A stretch of 64,000 bases of DNA from Gaiella sp963697925 (GTDB lineage Bacteria; Actinomycetota; Thermoleophilia; Gaiellales; Gaiellaceae): contig OY969104.1 of NCBI GenBank assembly GCA_963697925.1, positions 930,001-994,000 of the forward strand, written 5' to 3'. Below, one piece after another: positions 45,470-53,954 of the stretch. Within the stretch, counting starts at the first letter, position 1. Each line of letters begins with the position of its first letter. A program made the position numbers and the translations under genes. The notes under the pieces were generated by a model, which worked only from the letters and a program-made list of their open reading frames with translations, did not search any database and was not told the DNA's origin.

Positions 45470-45955
45470 TCAGTCGGGTGTGGGATCGACGACTGCGCGG
45501 CGCAGGGCAACGCCGAGCGCCTTGAAGATCGCTTCGAGCACGTGATCGGTGTCCTCGCCCTCGATGAGCCGCACGTGCACGGTCAGCTGCGCCGCCTCCG
45601 CGAGGCCCGACAGGAACCGCGCGGCCAGATCGGTGCCGAGCCCACCGGCCCCCGTGAGGTCGGCATTCGAGGCGACGAGCGAGCTGCCGGACGCTTCCAG
45701 CACGACCATCGCGAGTGCCTCGGCGGAGGGCATCGTGCCCTCGCCGTGCGCCCCGAGCGGCAGGAGCGGCGCCGCCGCCCGGCCCAGCTCGACTCCGGCC
45801 GCATCCACCTCGGCGCCGGGGTCGTCCGGCTCGACCTCGAGCGCGAGGTCGAAGCCACCCGCCCGTGCCAGCTGCGCGAGCAGATGATCGAGCACCGGCA
45901 GGCCCGTCGCGACGTTGCTCGCTCCCGAGCCCCGGGCGAGACGCGCGCCGCTCAC
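45470..45955 (-). CDS. HisB-like (imidazoleglycerol-phosphate dehydratase fold) protein lacking metal ligands
   Basis: HisB dehydrates imidazoleglycerol phosphate using two Mn ions. This 161-residue protein keeps the fold signals TGLPVLDHLLAQLARAGGFD and DHVLEAIFKALGVALRRAV and a SAEALAMVVLEASG strand. The DHHxxED motif is replaced by GAEVDAAGV, and the second HH pair reads DH. Catalysis as a normal HisB looks impossible, so a structural, regulatory or changed function is inferred. The GTG at 45955 overlaps the murA stop, and ridA follows. No other his gene is in the window. Confidence 0.7.
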   Translation of the reverse strand: MSGARLARGSGASNVATGLPVLDHLLAQLARAGGFDLALEVEPDDPGAEVDAAGVELGRAAAPLLPLGAHGEGTMPSAEALAMVVLEASGSSLVASNADLTGAGGLGTDLAARFLSGLAEAAQLTVHVRLIEGEDTDHVLEAIFKALGVALRRAVVDPTPD

Positions 45956-47232
45956 AGGTCGCCGCGCTCGATGTCGGCGCCGAGGGCGCGCAACCGCTCG
46001 TCGATGCGCTCGTAGCCACGGTCGATCTGCCGGATGTTCCCGATCGTGGAGGTGCCTTCCGCGCAGAGCGCGGCGATCACCATGGCCATGCCGGCACGGA
46101 TGTCGGGGCTCTCGAGCCGTTGCCCGTACAGCCTCGAGGGGCCGCTCACGACCGCCCGGTGCGGGTCGCAGAGGATGATCTTCGCTCCCATGGCCACGAG
46201 CTTGTCGGTGAAGAAGAGCCGGCTCTCGAACATCTTCTCGAAGATCAGGATCGTCCCCCGCGCCTGCGTGGCGGCGGTCACGGCGATCGACGTCAGGTCG
46301 GCCGGGAAGGCAGGCCAGATGCCGGACTCGATCTTCGGCATCTGGGCTCCGAGGTCGTCCTCGACGTGCAGGTCCTGGCCTGCCGGCACGCGCACCGTGG
46401 CATCGCCCACGTCGAGGTGGATGCCGAGCTTGCGGAACGCCGGCACGATCGAGATCAGGTCGTCCGGGCTGACGTCCTCGATCACCACCTCGCCGCCCGT
46501 CACGGCTGCCAGCGCGGCAAAGCTCGCGACCTCGATGTGGTCCGTCCCGATGCGGTAGTCGCCGCCCGTGAGCGCGTCGACGCCCTCGATACGCAGGATG
46601 TTCGAGCCGATTCCCTCGATGCGGGCACCGCGGGCCACCAGGAAGCGGCAGAGATCCTGGATGTGCGGCTCACAGGCCGCGTGCCCCACGACCGTCTCGC
46701 CGCGTGCCAGCACGGCCGCCATGATCGCGTTCTCCGTTCCCATCACCGACGCCTCGTCGAGGTACATGCGCTTCCCCACGAGGCCGTTGCTCGTCAGCTC
46801 GAAGTCGCCGTTGACGGCCACCTCGGCACCGAGCTCGGCGAAGGCGTGAAAATGCGTGTCCAGGCGCCGCCGGCCGATCACGTCGCCTCCGGGGGGAGGT
46901 ACCACGACGCGCCCGAAGCGCGTGAGCAGCGGGCCGGCCAGGAGGAACGAGGCACGGATCTCGCGACACAGGTCCGGGTCGAGGTCGGTCTTCGAGACGC
47001 CCGAGGCGTCGACGCGCACCTCGTTCGGGCCTGTCCACTCGGTGTCCGCCCCGATGTCCGCCAGCAGCTCGACCATCGTCTCCACGTCACGGATGCGCGG
47101 CACGTTCGAGAGGCGTACCTCGCCGGCGGCGAGCACCGTGGCCGCGAGGATCGGCAGGGCGCCGTTCTTGTTCCCGGCCGCGCGGACGGTGCCGGAGAGC
47201 GGGCGACCGCCCTGGATCACGAACGAGAGCAT
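45952..47232 (-). CDS. murA: UDP-N-acetylglucosamine 1-carboxyvinyltransferase, Asp active-site variant
   Basis: First committed step of peptidoglycan synthesis, adding enolpyruvate from PEP to UDP-GlcNAc in the cytoplasm. It has the GTVRAAGNKNGALPILAATVL substrate loop, and the active-site loop reads PPPGGDVIGRR with Asp at position 117 where most MurA have Cys. This swap gives natural fosfomycin resistance in mycobacteria and chlamydia (established). At 426 residues it is full length. ATG at 47232 is divergent from the HD gene. HisB-like and ridA genes follow in the operon. Confidence 0.97.
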   Translation of the reverse strand: MLSFVIQGGRPLSGTVRAAGNKNGALPILAATVLAAGEVRLSNVPRIRDVETMVELLADIGADTEWTGPNEVRVDASGVSKTDLDPDLCREIRASFLLAGPLLTRFGRVVVPPPGGDVIGRRRLDTHFHAFAELGAEVAVNGDFELTSNGLVGKRMYLDEASVMGTENAIMAAVLARGETVVGHAACEPHIQDLCRFLVARGARIEGIGSNILRIEGVDALTGGDYRIGTDHIEVASFAALAAVTGGEVVIEDVSPDDLISIVPAFRKLGIHLDVGDATVRVPAGQDLHVEDDLGAQMPKIESGIWPAFPADLTSIAVTAATQARGTILIFEKMFESRLFFTDKLVAMGAKIILCDPHRAVVSGPSRLYGQRLESPDIRAGMAMVIAALCAEGTSTIGNIRQIDRGYERIDERLRALGADIERGDL

Positions 47233-47258
47233 GAGGCGGCGGGTATCGTACCGTCCCC

Positions 47259-47825
47259 GTGGACGTGACCCGTGACCGAGCCTGGGAGACGCTGACCCGC
47301 TACACGAAAAGCGAGTCGCTGCTCCGCCATGCGCTCGCCGTCGAGGCGTCCACGCGCCACTACGCGCGCCGCTTCGCGGAGGACGAGGAGTTCTGGGGCT
47401 GCTGCGCTCTCCTCCACGACTTCGACTACGAGCTGCACCCCACACTCGACAAGCACCCGCAGGACGGCGCGCCCCTGTTGCGCGAGGAAGGCTACCCCGA
47501 GGAGCTGATCGACACGGTGCTCTCGCATGCCGAGCACCTCGCCATCCCGCGCGACACGCTGCTGAAGAAGACTCTCTTCGCCTGCGACGAGCTCTCCGGC
47601 TTCGTCCACGCGTGCGGGCTGGTGCGCCCGACCGGTCTCGAGGGCCTCGAGCCGAAATCGGTCAAGAAGAAGCTCAAGCAGCCGTCGTTCGCTGCAGGCG
47701 TGCATCGCGACGAGGTCTACGCGGGCGCCGAGCTGCTCGGTGTCGACCTCGACGAGCACATCGCGAACGTCGTCACCGCGCTGCGGCCGATCGCCGCCGA
47801 GCTCGGGCTGCCGCTCCCGGGCTAG
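47259..47825 (+). CDS. HD-domain hydrolase
   Basis: Metal-dependent phosphohydrolase-type protein. Ligands are visible as His24 (LLRHALAVEA), His53-Asp54 (LLHDFDYE) and the late LSHAEHL. The 188 residues form a single HD domain of the kind annotated as HDIG or YfbR-like, substrate unknown. The GTG at 47259 is 26 bp from the divergent murA start. Its TAG stop interlocks with the convergent GFA gene's TAG in one CTAG. Confidence 0.85.
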   Translation: MDVTRDRAWETLTRYTKSESLLRHALAVEASTRHYARRFAEDEEFWGCCALLHDFDYELHPTLDKHPQDGAPLLREEGYPEELIDTVLSHAEHLAIPRDTLLKKTLFACDELSGFVHACGLVRPTGLEGLEPKSVKKKLKQPSFAAGVHRDEVYAGAELLGVDLDEHIANVVTALRPIAAELGLPLPG

Positions 47826-48250
47826 CGCCAGGCAGGCGCCGGCGCCTGCTCGGGGTACCCCCGCGGGTACGTGGGTGCGCCCTGCGGTCCCTCCCACGGC
47901 CCGGCATCGTCGACGTAGATGTGGGCCGCGACCGCGAGGCCTCCGGCGTCGTCCAGCGTGCCGGCGCCGATCGACACCGTGGGGCGTCCCGGCGCGTCCC
48001 AGAAGAGGCTGGCGCCGCACACGGTGCATGTCCCGCGGCTCGCCGACGTCGCGGAGGCGGGAGACGGCATCCACCGCAGTGCCTCCTCCCCGCTCACCTC
48101 CAGGTCCTCGCGCCGGGCTGCGGTGGCCGGCCACGGCCCTCCGGCCCAGCGGAGACATTCGTTGCAGTGGCAGACGATCACGTCACGGAGGAGACCGGCC
48201 ACCGAGTAGCGCACCGCGCCGCACAGGCACCGCCCCGTCCGCGGGCTCAC
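47822..48250 (-). CDS. GFA-family (CENP-V-like) zinc protein
   Basis: This family includes glutathione-dependent formaldehyde-activating enzymes, but most members have unproven function. Zinc-site cysteines are in GRCLCGAVRYSV, CHCNECLRWAG and CTVCGASLFWD. The 142-residue length fits. The GTG at 48250 overlaps the stop of the broken aminotransferase (GTGA). A role in aldehyde or thiol chemistry is only a family-based guess. Confidence 0.88.
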   Translation of the reverse strand: MSPRTGRCLCGAVRYSVAGLLRDVIVCHCNECLRWAGGPWPATAARREDLEVSGEEALRWMPSPASATSASRGTCTVCGASLFWDAPGRPTVSIGAGTLDDAGGLAVAAHIYVDDAGPWEGPQGAPTYPRGYPEQAPAPAWR

Positions 48251-49306
48251 GACAGCGACGAGACGAGCCGGTCGAGGTCGGCGTCGCTCGTCCACCAGCC
48301 GCACGAGACGCGCACGAGGCCCGACCCGGGGATCTCGCGCACGTGGACCCCCCGCTCTGCCAGCCGGGCGACCTGCGCCGTGGCGTCCCCACCCGACCGG
48401 AACGAGACGAGGGTCGAGCGCTGCTCGGGCGCGACGACGTCCACGTGCGCTGCGAGCAGCGACCGGCAACGGTCGGCCACCGCGGCCGCCCGCTCGAAGG
48501 CCCACTCGGGCCGCGCCCTGAGAGCGGCGAGCAGCCCGCTCAGCGAGGCGGACGACCACCAGTTCGGCTCGAAGCGAGGGGCGCCCGCCTTGGGCTGGAA
48601 GCTGCCGTCGGGCTGGTACCGCTCCTGCGAGAAGTAGCTGGGCGCCGTCACGCGGAGCCGTTCCGGGTCGGCGACCACGAGCGCTCCGGTCGTGTCCGGG
48701 CCGCACAGCCACTTCTGCCCGGAGATCGTGAGGAAGTCGAAGCCGCCGGCCGCCACGGGAATCGCTCCCACGGACTGGGCGCCGTCGACGAGCACCGGCA
48801 CTCCGGCCTGCTCGCGCATGCTCGCGGACGGGCAGCACCCGCCCCGTCGTCCAGAGCACCTGGGAGACTGCGATCAGGCGCGTCCGCGGTGACACGGCAG
48901 CGAGGATCCGCTCCGGCTCCGGCTCGGCTACCACCACCTGCGCGGCGGAAGCGCCGAGGGCGCCCAGCAGGCCGAAGTGCTCGTGGGAAGTCGTGACCAC
49001 CTCGTCCTCGTTCGTCAGGCCGAGCCCGCCGAGCACGATGTTGCAGCCGTCGGTGGTCGAGGACGTCAGCGCCACCTGCGACGGCTCCGCGGCGACGAGG
49101 GCCGCGATCTCGGCCCGCAGCTCGGAGCGCAGCTCGAGCGTGCGCAGGAAGTACTGCTCGCCGCTGCGTCCCCGTTCGAGGTCGTGCTCCTGCTCGGTGC
49201 GCATGGCTGCCATCGTGGCGAGCGAGAGCGGACCGAAGGTGCCGGCATTCAGGTACGCGATCCGCTCCAGTACGGGGAACTGCGCGCGCGCCTCCTCGAA
49301 GGTCAC
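48247..49306 (-). pseudogene. class V aminotransferase / cysteine desulfurase-like, frameshifted
   Basis: PLP-dependent fold type I enzyme. The upstream frame gives the N-terminal half (IAYLNAGTFGPLSLATMAAM, QVALTSSTTDGCNIVLGGLG, LIAVSQVLWTTGRVLPVRE). The downstream frame, starting near 48819, gives VPVLVDGAQSVGAIPVAAGG and FLTISGQKWLCGPDTTGALV with the PLP Lys. Both halves are well conserved, so the break near 48818-48825 is recent or a sequencing error. The local GCGAGC pattern would fit an 8-bp slippage deletion (inference). Intact length would be about 350 residues. Confidence 0.8.
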
Positions 49307-50001
49307 CCGACCTCCAGCTCCACCGGTGCGTGATCGGAGAGCACGACGCCATTGTGCACGCGCCGCTCCTCGGGCCAGACGACGAGAGCCCCTGCGGGGG
49401 CACCACGGACGAGAACGTGGTCGATGCCGGGTCCCGGTGCCGAGTACCCCGCAAGCTCGGGCGCGAGCAGGTTGAAGTCTCCCGCCAGCACGACCGCCTC
49501 GCCGGGCCCGGCGGCCGTCTCCGCGAACGAGCGGGCTCGCTCGAGCTCGGCCGCCGGAACGCGTGGGTCAGCGAACTCGTTCGAGGCGTGCAGGTTGGCG
49601 ACGATGCCCAGGCCGGCGACCCGCACGCGCTGCGCCAGGCGGCGCTCCCGTCCACGTTCACTGATCCGCTCGTGCCCCAGGTCGTCCATGCCGTGCCGGT
49701 GCGCGACGAGCACGGCGTTCGCCTGCCCGGCCACCGCGGAGCGAAGCGCGCCCTGGTGGAGCCGCGTCACCCAGCCGGCGACGGCACGCGGGCCGAACGG
49801 GGCCCTGGTGATCACCGCCGCCACCTGCATGCCGCTCCAGTTGTCGAGCCGGGGCAGCGCCCAGACGGGGACCTCCTGCAGGCAGAGGACGTCGGGCTCG
49901 TCGGCGGTTGCACGCTCGACCATCTCGTGCAGGTAGCCGCGGCGCCGCGGCGGGTCGGCGTTCCCGTGGAACAGGTTCCAGCTGCGGATGATGATTCCCA
50001 C
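49303..50001 (-). CDS. endonuclease/exonuclease/phosphatase-family protein
   Basis: Mg-dependent phosphodiesterase fold shared by DNases, sphingomyelinases and inositol phosphatases. Motifs are IIIRSWNLFHGN, VLCLQEVPVWAL, VVLAGDFNLLAPEL, PGPGIDHVLVRG and LSDHAPVELEV. The 232 residues are a single domain without signal peptide, so it acts inside the cell. The GTG at 50001 is divergent from the glycosyltransferase with 22 bp between starts, and the stop overlaps the aminotransferase start (GTGA). Confidence 0.85.
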   Translation of the reverse strand: MGIIIRSWNLFHGNADPPRRRGYLHEMVERATADEPDVLCLQEVPVWALPRLDNWSGMQVAAVITRAPFGPRAVAGWVTRLHQGALRSAVAGQANAVLVAHRHGMDDLGHERISERGRERRLAQRVRVAGLGIVANLHASNEFADPRVPAAELERARSFAETAAGPGEAVVLAGDFNLLAPELAGYSAPGPGIDHVLVRGAPAGALVVWPEERRVHNGVVLSDHAPVELEVG

Positions 50002-50010
50002 GAGCGCCTC

Positions 50011-50016
50011 TACTCT
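50011..50016 (+). promoter_or_regulatory. -10 element of a leaderless transcript
   Basis: TACTCT ends 7 bases before the GTG at 50024 of the glycosyltransferase gene. AGGAG lies between but overlaps where the transcript would begin. Confidence 0.45.
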
Positions 50017-50023
50017 AGGAGCG

Positions 50024-51076
50024 GTGCGTGTCCTGCTCGCCGACCCCCCTGCCTTCACGCCGCCCTACGACCATGCGCTGGCGGCGGCCCTCGCCCGTGA
50101 AGGGGCGGACGTCAGGCTGCTCACCTCGCACTTCCGCTTCGGAGCGCGGCCGCCGGTGGACGGCTACGAGCTCGACGAGAGCCTCTATGCGCTGTCGTCC
50201 CGCCTGGGCGCGCGGCGGCTCCGGCTCGCCGTCAAGGCGCTCGAGCACCCGGTCGTAGCGGCCCGGCTCGGTCTCGCGCACGCCGACGTGCTGCACCTGC
50301 AGTGGCTCGTCGCTCCCGAGGCGGACGCCTGGCTCCTTCGCGCACGGGCGCCGCTCGTCCTCACCGCGCACGACCTGCTACCACGCCGCACCGCGCACCG
50401 AACGGGCACCTGGCGGCGCCTCTTCGGCCGCTTCGAGCGCATCGTGGTGCACAGCGAGAGCGGCAAGCGCAAGCTGGCCACCTTCGGCGTCCCTGCCGAG
50501 AAGCTGCGCGTGATCCCGCATCCGGTCTTCCGCTCCGAGCCGACGCGGCGTGACGATGGGCGCACCGTGCTCGCGCTCGGCGTGATCCGACCCTACAAGG
50601 GGCTCCCCGATGCGATCGCGGCCGTCCGGAGGATCGACGGCGCCCGCCTGCTCGTGGCAGGCGATCCGCGTGTGCCCCTCGCCGAGCTCCAGCGCCAGGC
50701 CGGAGACCGCGTCGAGTGGCGACTGGGCTTTCTCGCAGCCCCGGAGCTCGATCGCGCGCTCTCCGAGGCGACAGTGGCGGTCTTTCCCTACCGCGACGAG
50801 ATCGACCAGTCGGGCGCGCTCCTGCAGGCGCTCGGAGCCGGCGTCCCGTCGGTCGTGTACGGCGTCGGCGGCCTCGGCGAGATCGTCGGGGCCTTCGGCG
50901 CCGGCCGTGTCGTCCCTGCGGGCGATGTCGCGGCGCTCGAGGCGGCCCTGCGCGAGCTGCTGGACGACGCCGACGCGCTGGCCGACGCTCGCTCCGGTGC
51001 GCTGCGCGCTCGCGACGAGCTCACGTGGGAGCGCGCCGCAGCCGCCCATCTCGCGGTCTACGAGGAGCTCGTATGA
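50024..51076 (+). CDS. glycosyltransferase family 4-like protein
   Basis: GT-B fold sugar transferase acting in the cytoplasm or at the inner membrane. The N-terminal half has RVLLADPPAFTPPYDHALAA and LHLQWLVAPEADAW. The C-terminal nucleotide-sugar domain has RTVLALGVIRPYKGLPDAIA, LLVAGDPRVPLAELQ, then VAVFPYRDEIDQSGALLQAL and a conserved Glu in GGLGEIVGAFGAG. The 350-residue length fits GT4. Donor and acceptor are unknown. Its stop overlaps the next small gene (ATGA). Confidence 0.88.
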   Translation: MRVLLADPPAFTPPYDHALAAALAREGADVRLLTSHFRFGARPPVDGYELDESLYALSSRLGARRLRLAVKALEHPVVAARLGLAHADVLHLQWLVAPEADAWLLRARAPLVLTAHDLLPRRTAHRTGTWRRLFGRFERIVVHSESGKRKLATFGVPAEKLRVIPHPVFRSEPTRRDDGRTVLALGVIRPYKGLPDAIAAVRRIDGARLLVAGDPRVPLAELQRQAGDRVEWRLGFLAAPELDRALSEATVAVFPYRDEIDQSGALLQALGAGVPSVVYGVGGLGEIVGAFGAGRVVPAGDVAALEAALRELLDDADALADARSGALRARDELTWERAAAAHLAVYEELV

Positions 51077-51396
51077 GCCCGTTCCGGCGCGGGCGCTTCG
51101 ACGCGCTCGTCTCCCGCCAGCTCGATCTCTTCGCGGCCGACGACGCCGAACTGCTGCAGGAGGCGGCCGACGCGGAGGAGGCATGGAACCGGGTCGCCCG
51201 CGACGCCGCCGAGGAGGCCTACGGCGACTACCAGCTCGTCGTCGACGCGATCGCCGACCGCCTGCTCGAGATCAGGGAGAGCTACGCGCACACGCTGGAC
51301 GACGAAGCGGCCCCGGAGTACGTGACGGCGTTCAATCGCGTCGCCACGAGGCGGTTTCGCCGCTACGCGACGTTGCTGTCCGATCTCGACGCCTGA
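51073..51396 (+). CDS. hypothetical helical protein coupled to glycosyltransferase
   Basis: The 107-residue, strongly helical and acidic product reads DALVSRQLDLFAADDAELLQ, QLVVDAIADRLLEIRESYAH and TAFNRVATRRFRRYATLLSD. It has no known domain. The ATG overlaps the glycosyltransferase stop (ATGA), so the two are translated together. Its 3' end overlaps the convergent TPR gene by 34 bp. Function is unknown. Confidence 0.6.
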   Translation: MSPFRRGRFDALVSRQLDLFAADDAELLQEAADAEEAWNRVARDAAEEAYGDYQLVVDAIADRLLEIRESYAHTLDDEAAPEYVTAFNRVATRRFRRYATLLSDLDA

Positions 51397-51749
51397 CCCT
51401 CGTCGTCGTCGTCCAGACCCGGCAGCCCGTCGGGTGTCGGAGGGCGCAGGAACTTCGCGAGCTTGAGGTGGCGGCCGGCCTCTTCGAGGCGTCCCTGCTT
51501 CCGGAGCGCCCGACCGAGCGCATAGTGCGCGTAGTCGTCGACGGGCGAGAGCTCGAGCACCTTGCGGAACTCCGCCTCGGCCTCCGCCCACCGGGTGATC
51601 CTGAAGTAGGCGATGCCGAGCGCTTCGCGAATCGACGCCTTCTCCGGCTCCAGCCGCTTCGCCTTCTCGAGGGCGACCGTCGCCTGCGCCGCCAGCCCGT
51701 TGCGCAGATGGCGCTTCCCCTGCTGGTAGAGGTCGTAGGCGTCGCTCAT
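51363..51749 (-). CDS. TPR-repeat protein
   Basis: Three TPR-like helix pairs cover residues 1-100: AYDLYQQGKRHLRNGLAAQA, REALGIAYFRITRWAEAEAE and AHYALGRALRKQGRLEEAGR. A disordered acidic tail (LDDDDEGQASRSDSN) follows. It is a protein-protein interaction module of 128 residues with unknown partner. The start is ATG at 51749. It overlaps the convergent small gene at its 3' end. Confidence 0.82.
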   Translation of the reverse strand: MSDAYDLYQQGKRHLRNGLAAQATVALEKAKRLEPEKASIREALGIAYFRITRWAEAEAEFRKVLELSPVDDYAHYALGRALRKQGRLEEAGRHLKLAKFLRPPTPDGLPGLDDDDEGQASRSDSNVA

Positions 51750-51770
51750 GAGCTCATCGTGCCGAATCCG

Positions 51771-53954
51771 TCAAGCCCGGCGAAGCGAGCGCAGTGCGAC
51801 GAACCCGCGCAGGCGGCGCCCCGGGCCGAGGCGGAGGCGGAGCGCCCGCAGCACGGCGACGAGCTCGCGTCGTGTCTCGGCTGCGGCGGTGGAGGCCTCG
51901 TGGGGCGGCCCGTAGCGCGCTCTGGCGAACGCTGCCGCGAAGCCGTCCGACCTGACGCCGAGGCGGGCGACCTCGCGCCGGAGCGCCTCCACGCCTGCGC
52001 TCGTCCCCACTTCGATGCCCTGGTCGCGAAGGAAGCCGGCGAGCTCCGCGCGCGCCGCGGACGCGTTGCGCCGTGGGTCGTCGCCCCGGTAGGCGCCGCG
52101 CCGGCGCACCGCCTTCCCTGCTCCGAGCCCCCCGAGCAGGATCGCCGCGAGCCCCAGGGGCGCGAGATACGGCCAGACCGGGCGGCTCGACCCGGATCGC
52201 ATCGCCTCCGGCTGCGGCTCTCCACCGTCGACCGGCACCTGCCCCGAGAAGTCGAGAAAGCGTCCGGTGCCGAGTGCGCGGACGGCATCGGCCGAGTCGG
52301 AGGCGTTCGTGTAGACGGCGGACAGCCTGCCGCGCCCCGGGGTCGGGTCGAAGGTGAGCCACCCGTGGCCCGCCAGCCAGACCTCGACCCAGGCGTGGGC
52401 CTCGTGGTCGGTCACGGTCCATACGCCGTCCTTCCACGTGCCGCTCGTGAAGCCGACTGCGACGCGGGAGGGGATGCCCAGGAACCGCAGCATGAGCGCC
52501 ATCGACCCGGCGAAGTGCTGACAGTACCCCTGCTTCGTCTGCTCGAGGAAGTCGACGAGCGGGGGTGTGGCCAGCGACCGCGGTGGACGCTCCTCGTAGC
52601 GGAAGCCGCCGCGGGAGCGCAGCCACCGCTCGACGGCCAGCGTCGCCTCGTACGGAGTCGGCGCCTCGCCGGCGACGGTCTGCGCCCGCTCCCAGACGCT
52701 CCGGTACGGCCACAGTGCCGCGTAACGGACGTCTGTGAACAGGACGTCGACGGCGCGCTCCCGGCCGGCGATGCCGAACGCGGGCACGGTCGCGCGGTCG
52801 ACGGCGAGGTAGCGCAGCGCCTCGTCGGGGTAGCGGGCCGGCGAGCGGAGGAGCTCGTCCCGCGTCGGCGCGGGCGCTGCGCTCCACACCGTGTAGGTCT
52901 GCCCCTTCGCGACACGCCGGGCCGTGCGCACGACACCGCCGTACTGGTAGACCAGGCGCTCCAGGTCGTCGCTGCGCAGACGCATGGGCTCGGCGGCGGC
53001 GACGAGGTGGTCGTCGACGAGCGCGGCCACCTCGACGCGCTGCTCGATCCAGCTCGCGCGCTTCCGTGCGGCCGCGGGCTGCAGGCCGTTGGCCGGCAGG
53101 AAGCGCGTGCCGCTGCCGATCGCGACCGGGTACAGATCCTCGATCCAGCGGTCGCCGACGAACGTATCGAGCGTGGACGCGCGCCAGTAGAGCGCGCGTC
53201 GCGGCGCCTCGATCCTCAGCACCGTCGTACGCCTCGCAGGGAACTCGATTCCCGTGTAGCTCGCGTCCCAGACCAACCTGACGCCCGCGGCGCTCGCAGG
53301 CTCGCCGAACAGCGTCCAGCGCTGCCAGGCGACGGCCGACTCGGAGGGCCGCAGGCCGGCGTCGGCCGCCGCCGACGCAACGACCACCACTGCGGCCAGC
53401 GCCACGAGGGCGGGCGCGAGGCCGCGGGCGCCGCGGGCGCGGGAGGCAAGGGGCGGCCAGAGCGCTGCGCCGAGCGCGACGGCGCCGATCGCGATCGTGT
53501 CGTGACCCGGCACGATCGTGGCCGGCCATGACACGCCGGCCGCCACGGCAGCCGAGCACGCGAGTGGACGCTCCGCGGCGGCTGCGAGCGCGATCGCGAG
53601 GACGAAGCCGAGCACGGCGAGCAGCACCAGACCGTGCATCGCAGGGTGGGCGCCCGCTGCGAACGGGAGAGCCACCACGTAGAAGTCGCGCAGCCCCTGC
53701 CCGGCCTCGCCGAACAGGTCGCCCGGCCAGTGGCCCTGCCCGCCGGGCCAGGCCGAGAACGCGAGGGACGAGGCGAGCACGAAGCTCACAACCGCCCCCG
53801 CCATGCGTCGTCGGCTGCCGCGCAGGGCAATCGGTGCCAGAGCGAGCGCCAGCACAGCGCCTGTCCGCCAGACCTCTGGCGCCGCCTCGAGGCGCGTCCA
53901 TGCGTACGCGACGGCGACGGCCGGCGGCAGCGCGACGAGGATCGCCCTACCCAC
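51771..53954 (-). CDS. TgpA-like membrane transglutaminase/protease-fold protein
   Basis: Large membrane protein with about six N-terminal hydrophobic helices (1-200), a periplasm-facing transglutaminase-like domain and a further helix near residue 625. The catalytic triad is visible: Cys in QGYCQHFAGSMALMLR, His in DHEAHAWVEVWL and Asp in FDPTPG. The family usually sits with MoxR and DUF58 genes, and does so here, which suggests an assembly or chaperone system at the envelope. The GTG at 53954 overlaps the DUF58 stop by 8 bp. Length is 727 residues. Substrate is unknown. Confidence 0.9.
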   Translation of the reverse strand: MGRAILVALPPAVAVAYAWTRLEAAPEVWRTGAVLALALAPIALRGSRRRMAGAVVSFVLASSLAFSAWPGGQGHWPGDLFGEAGQGLRDFYVVALPFAAGAHPAMHGLVLLAVLGFVLAIALAAAAERPLACSAAVAAGVSWPATIVPGHDTIAIGAVALGAALWPPLASRARGARGLAPALVALAAVVVVASAAADAGLRPSESAVAWQRWTLFGEPASAAGVRLVWDASYTGIEFPARRTTVLRIEAPRRALYWRASTLDTFVGDRWIEDLYPVAIGSGTRFLPANGLQPAAARKRASWIEQRVEVAALVDDHLVAAAEPMRLRSDDLERLVYQYGGVVRTARRVAKGQTYTVWSAAPAPTRDELLRSPARYPDEALRYLAVDRATVPAFGIAGRERAVDVLFTDVRYAALWPYRSVWERAQTVAGEAPTPYEATLAVERWLRSRGGFRYEERPPRSLATPPLVDFLEQTKQGYCQHFAGSMALMLRFLGIPSRVAVGFTSGTWKDGVWTVTDHEAHAWVEVWLAGHGWLTFDPTPGRGRLSAVYTNASDSADAVRALGTGRFLDFSGQVPVDGGEPQPEAMRSGSSRPVWPYLAPLGLAAILLGGLGAGKAVRRRGAYRGDDPRRNASAARAELAGFLRDQGIEVGTSAGVEALRREVARLGVRSDGFAAAFARARYGPPHEASTAAAETRRELVAVLRALRLRLGPGRRLRGFVALRSLRRA

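Noticed and set aside
50610..53531. Plus-strand open frame of about 970 codons
   Set aside because: It overlaps the transglutaminase-like gene, the TPR gene and part of the glycosyltransferase. Composition is low-complexity Arg/Ala and no motif is present.
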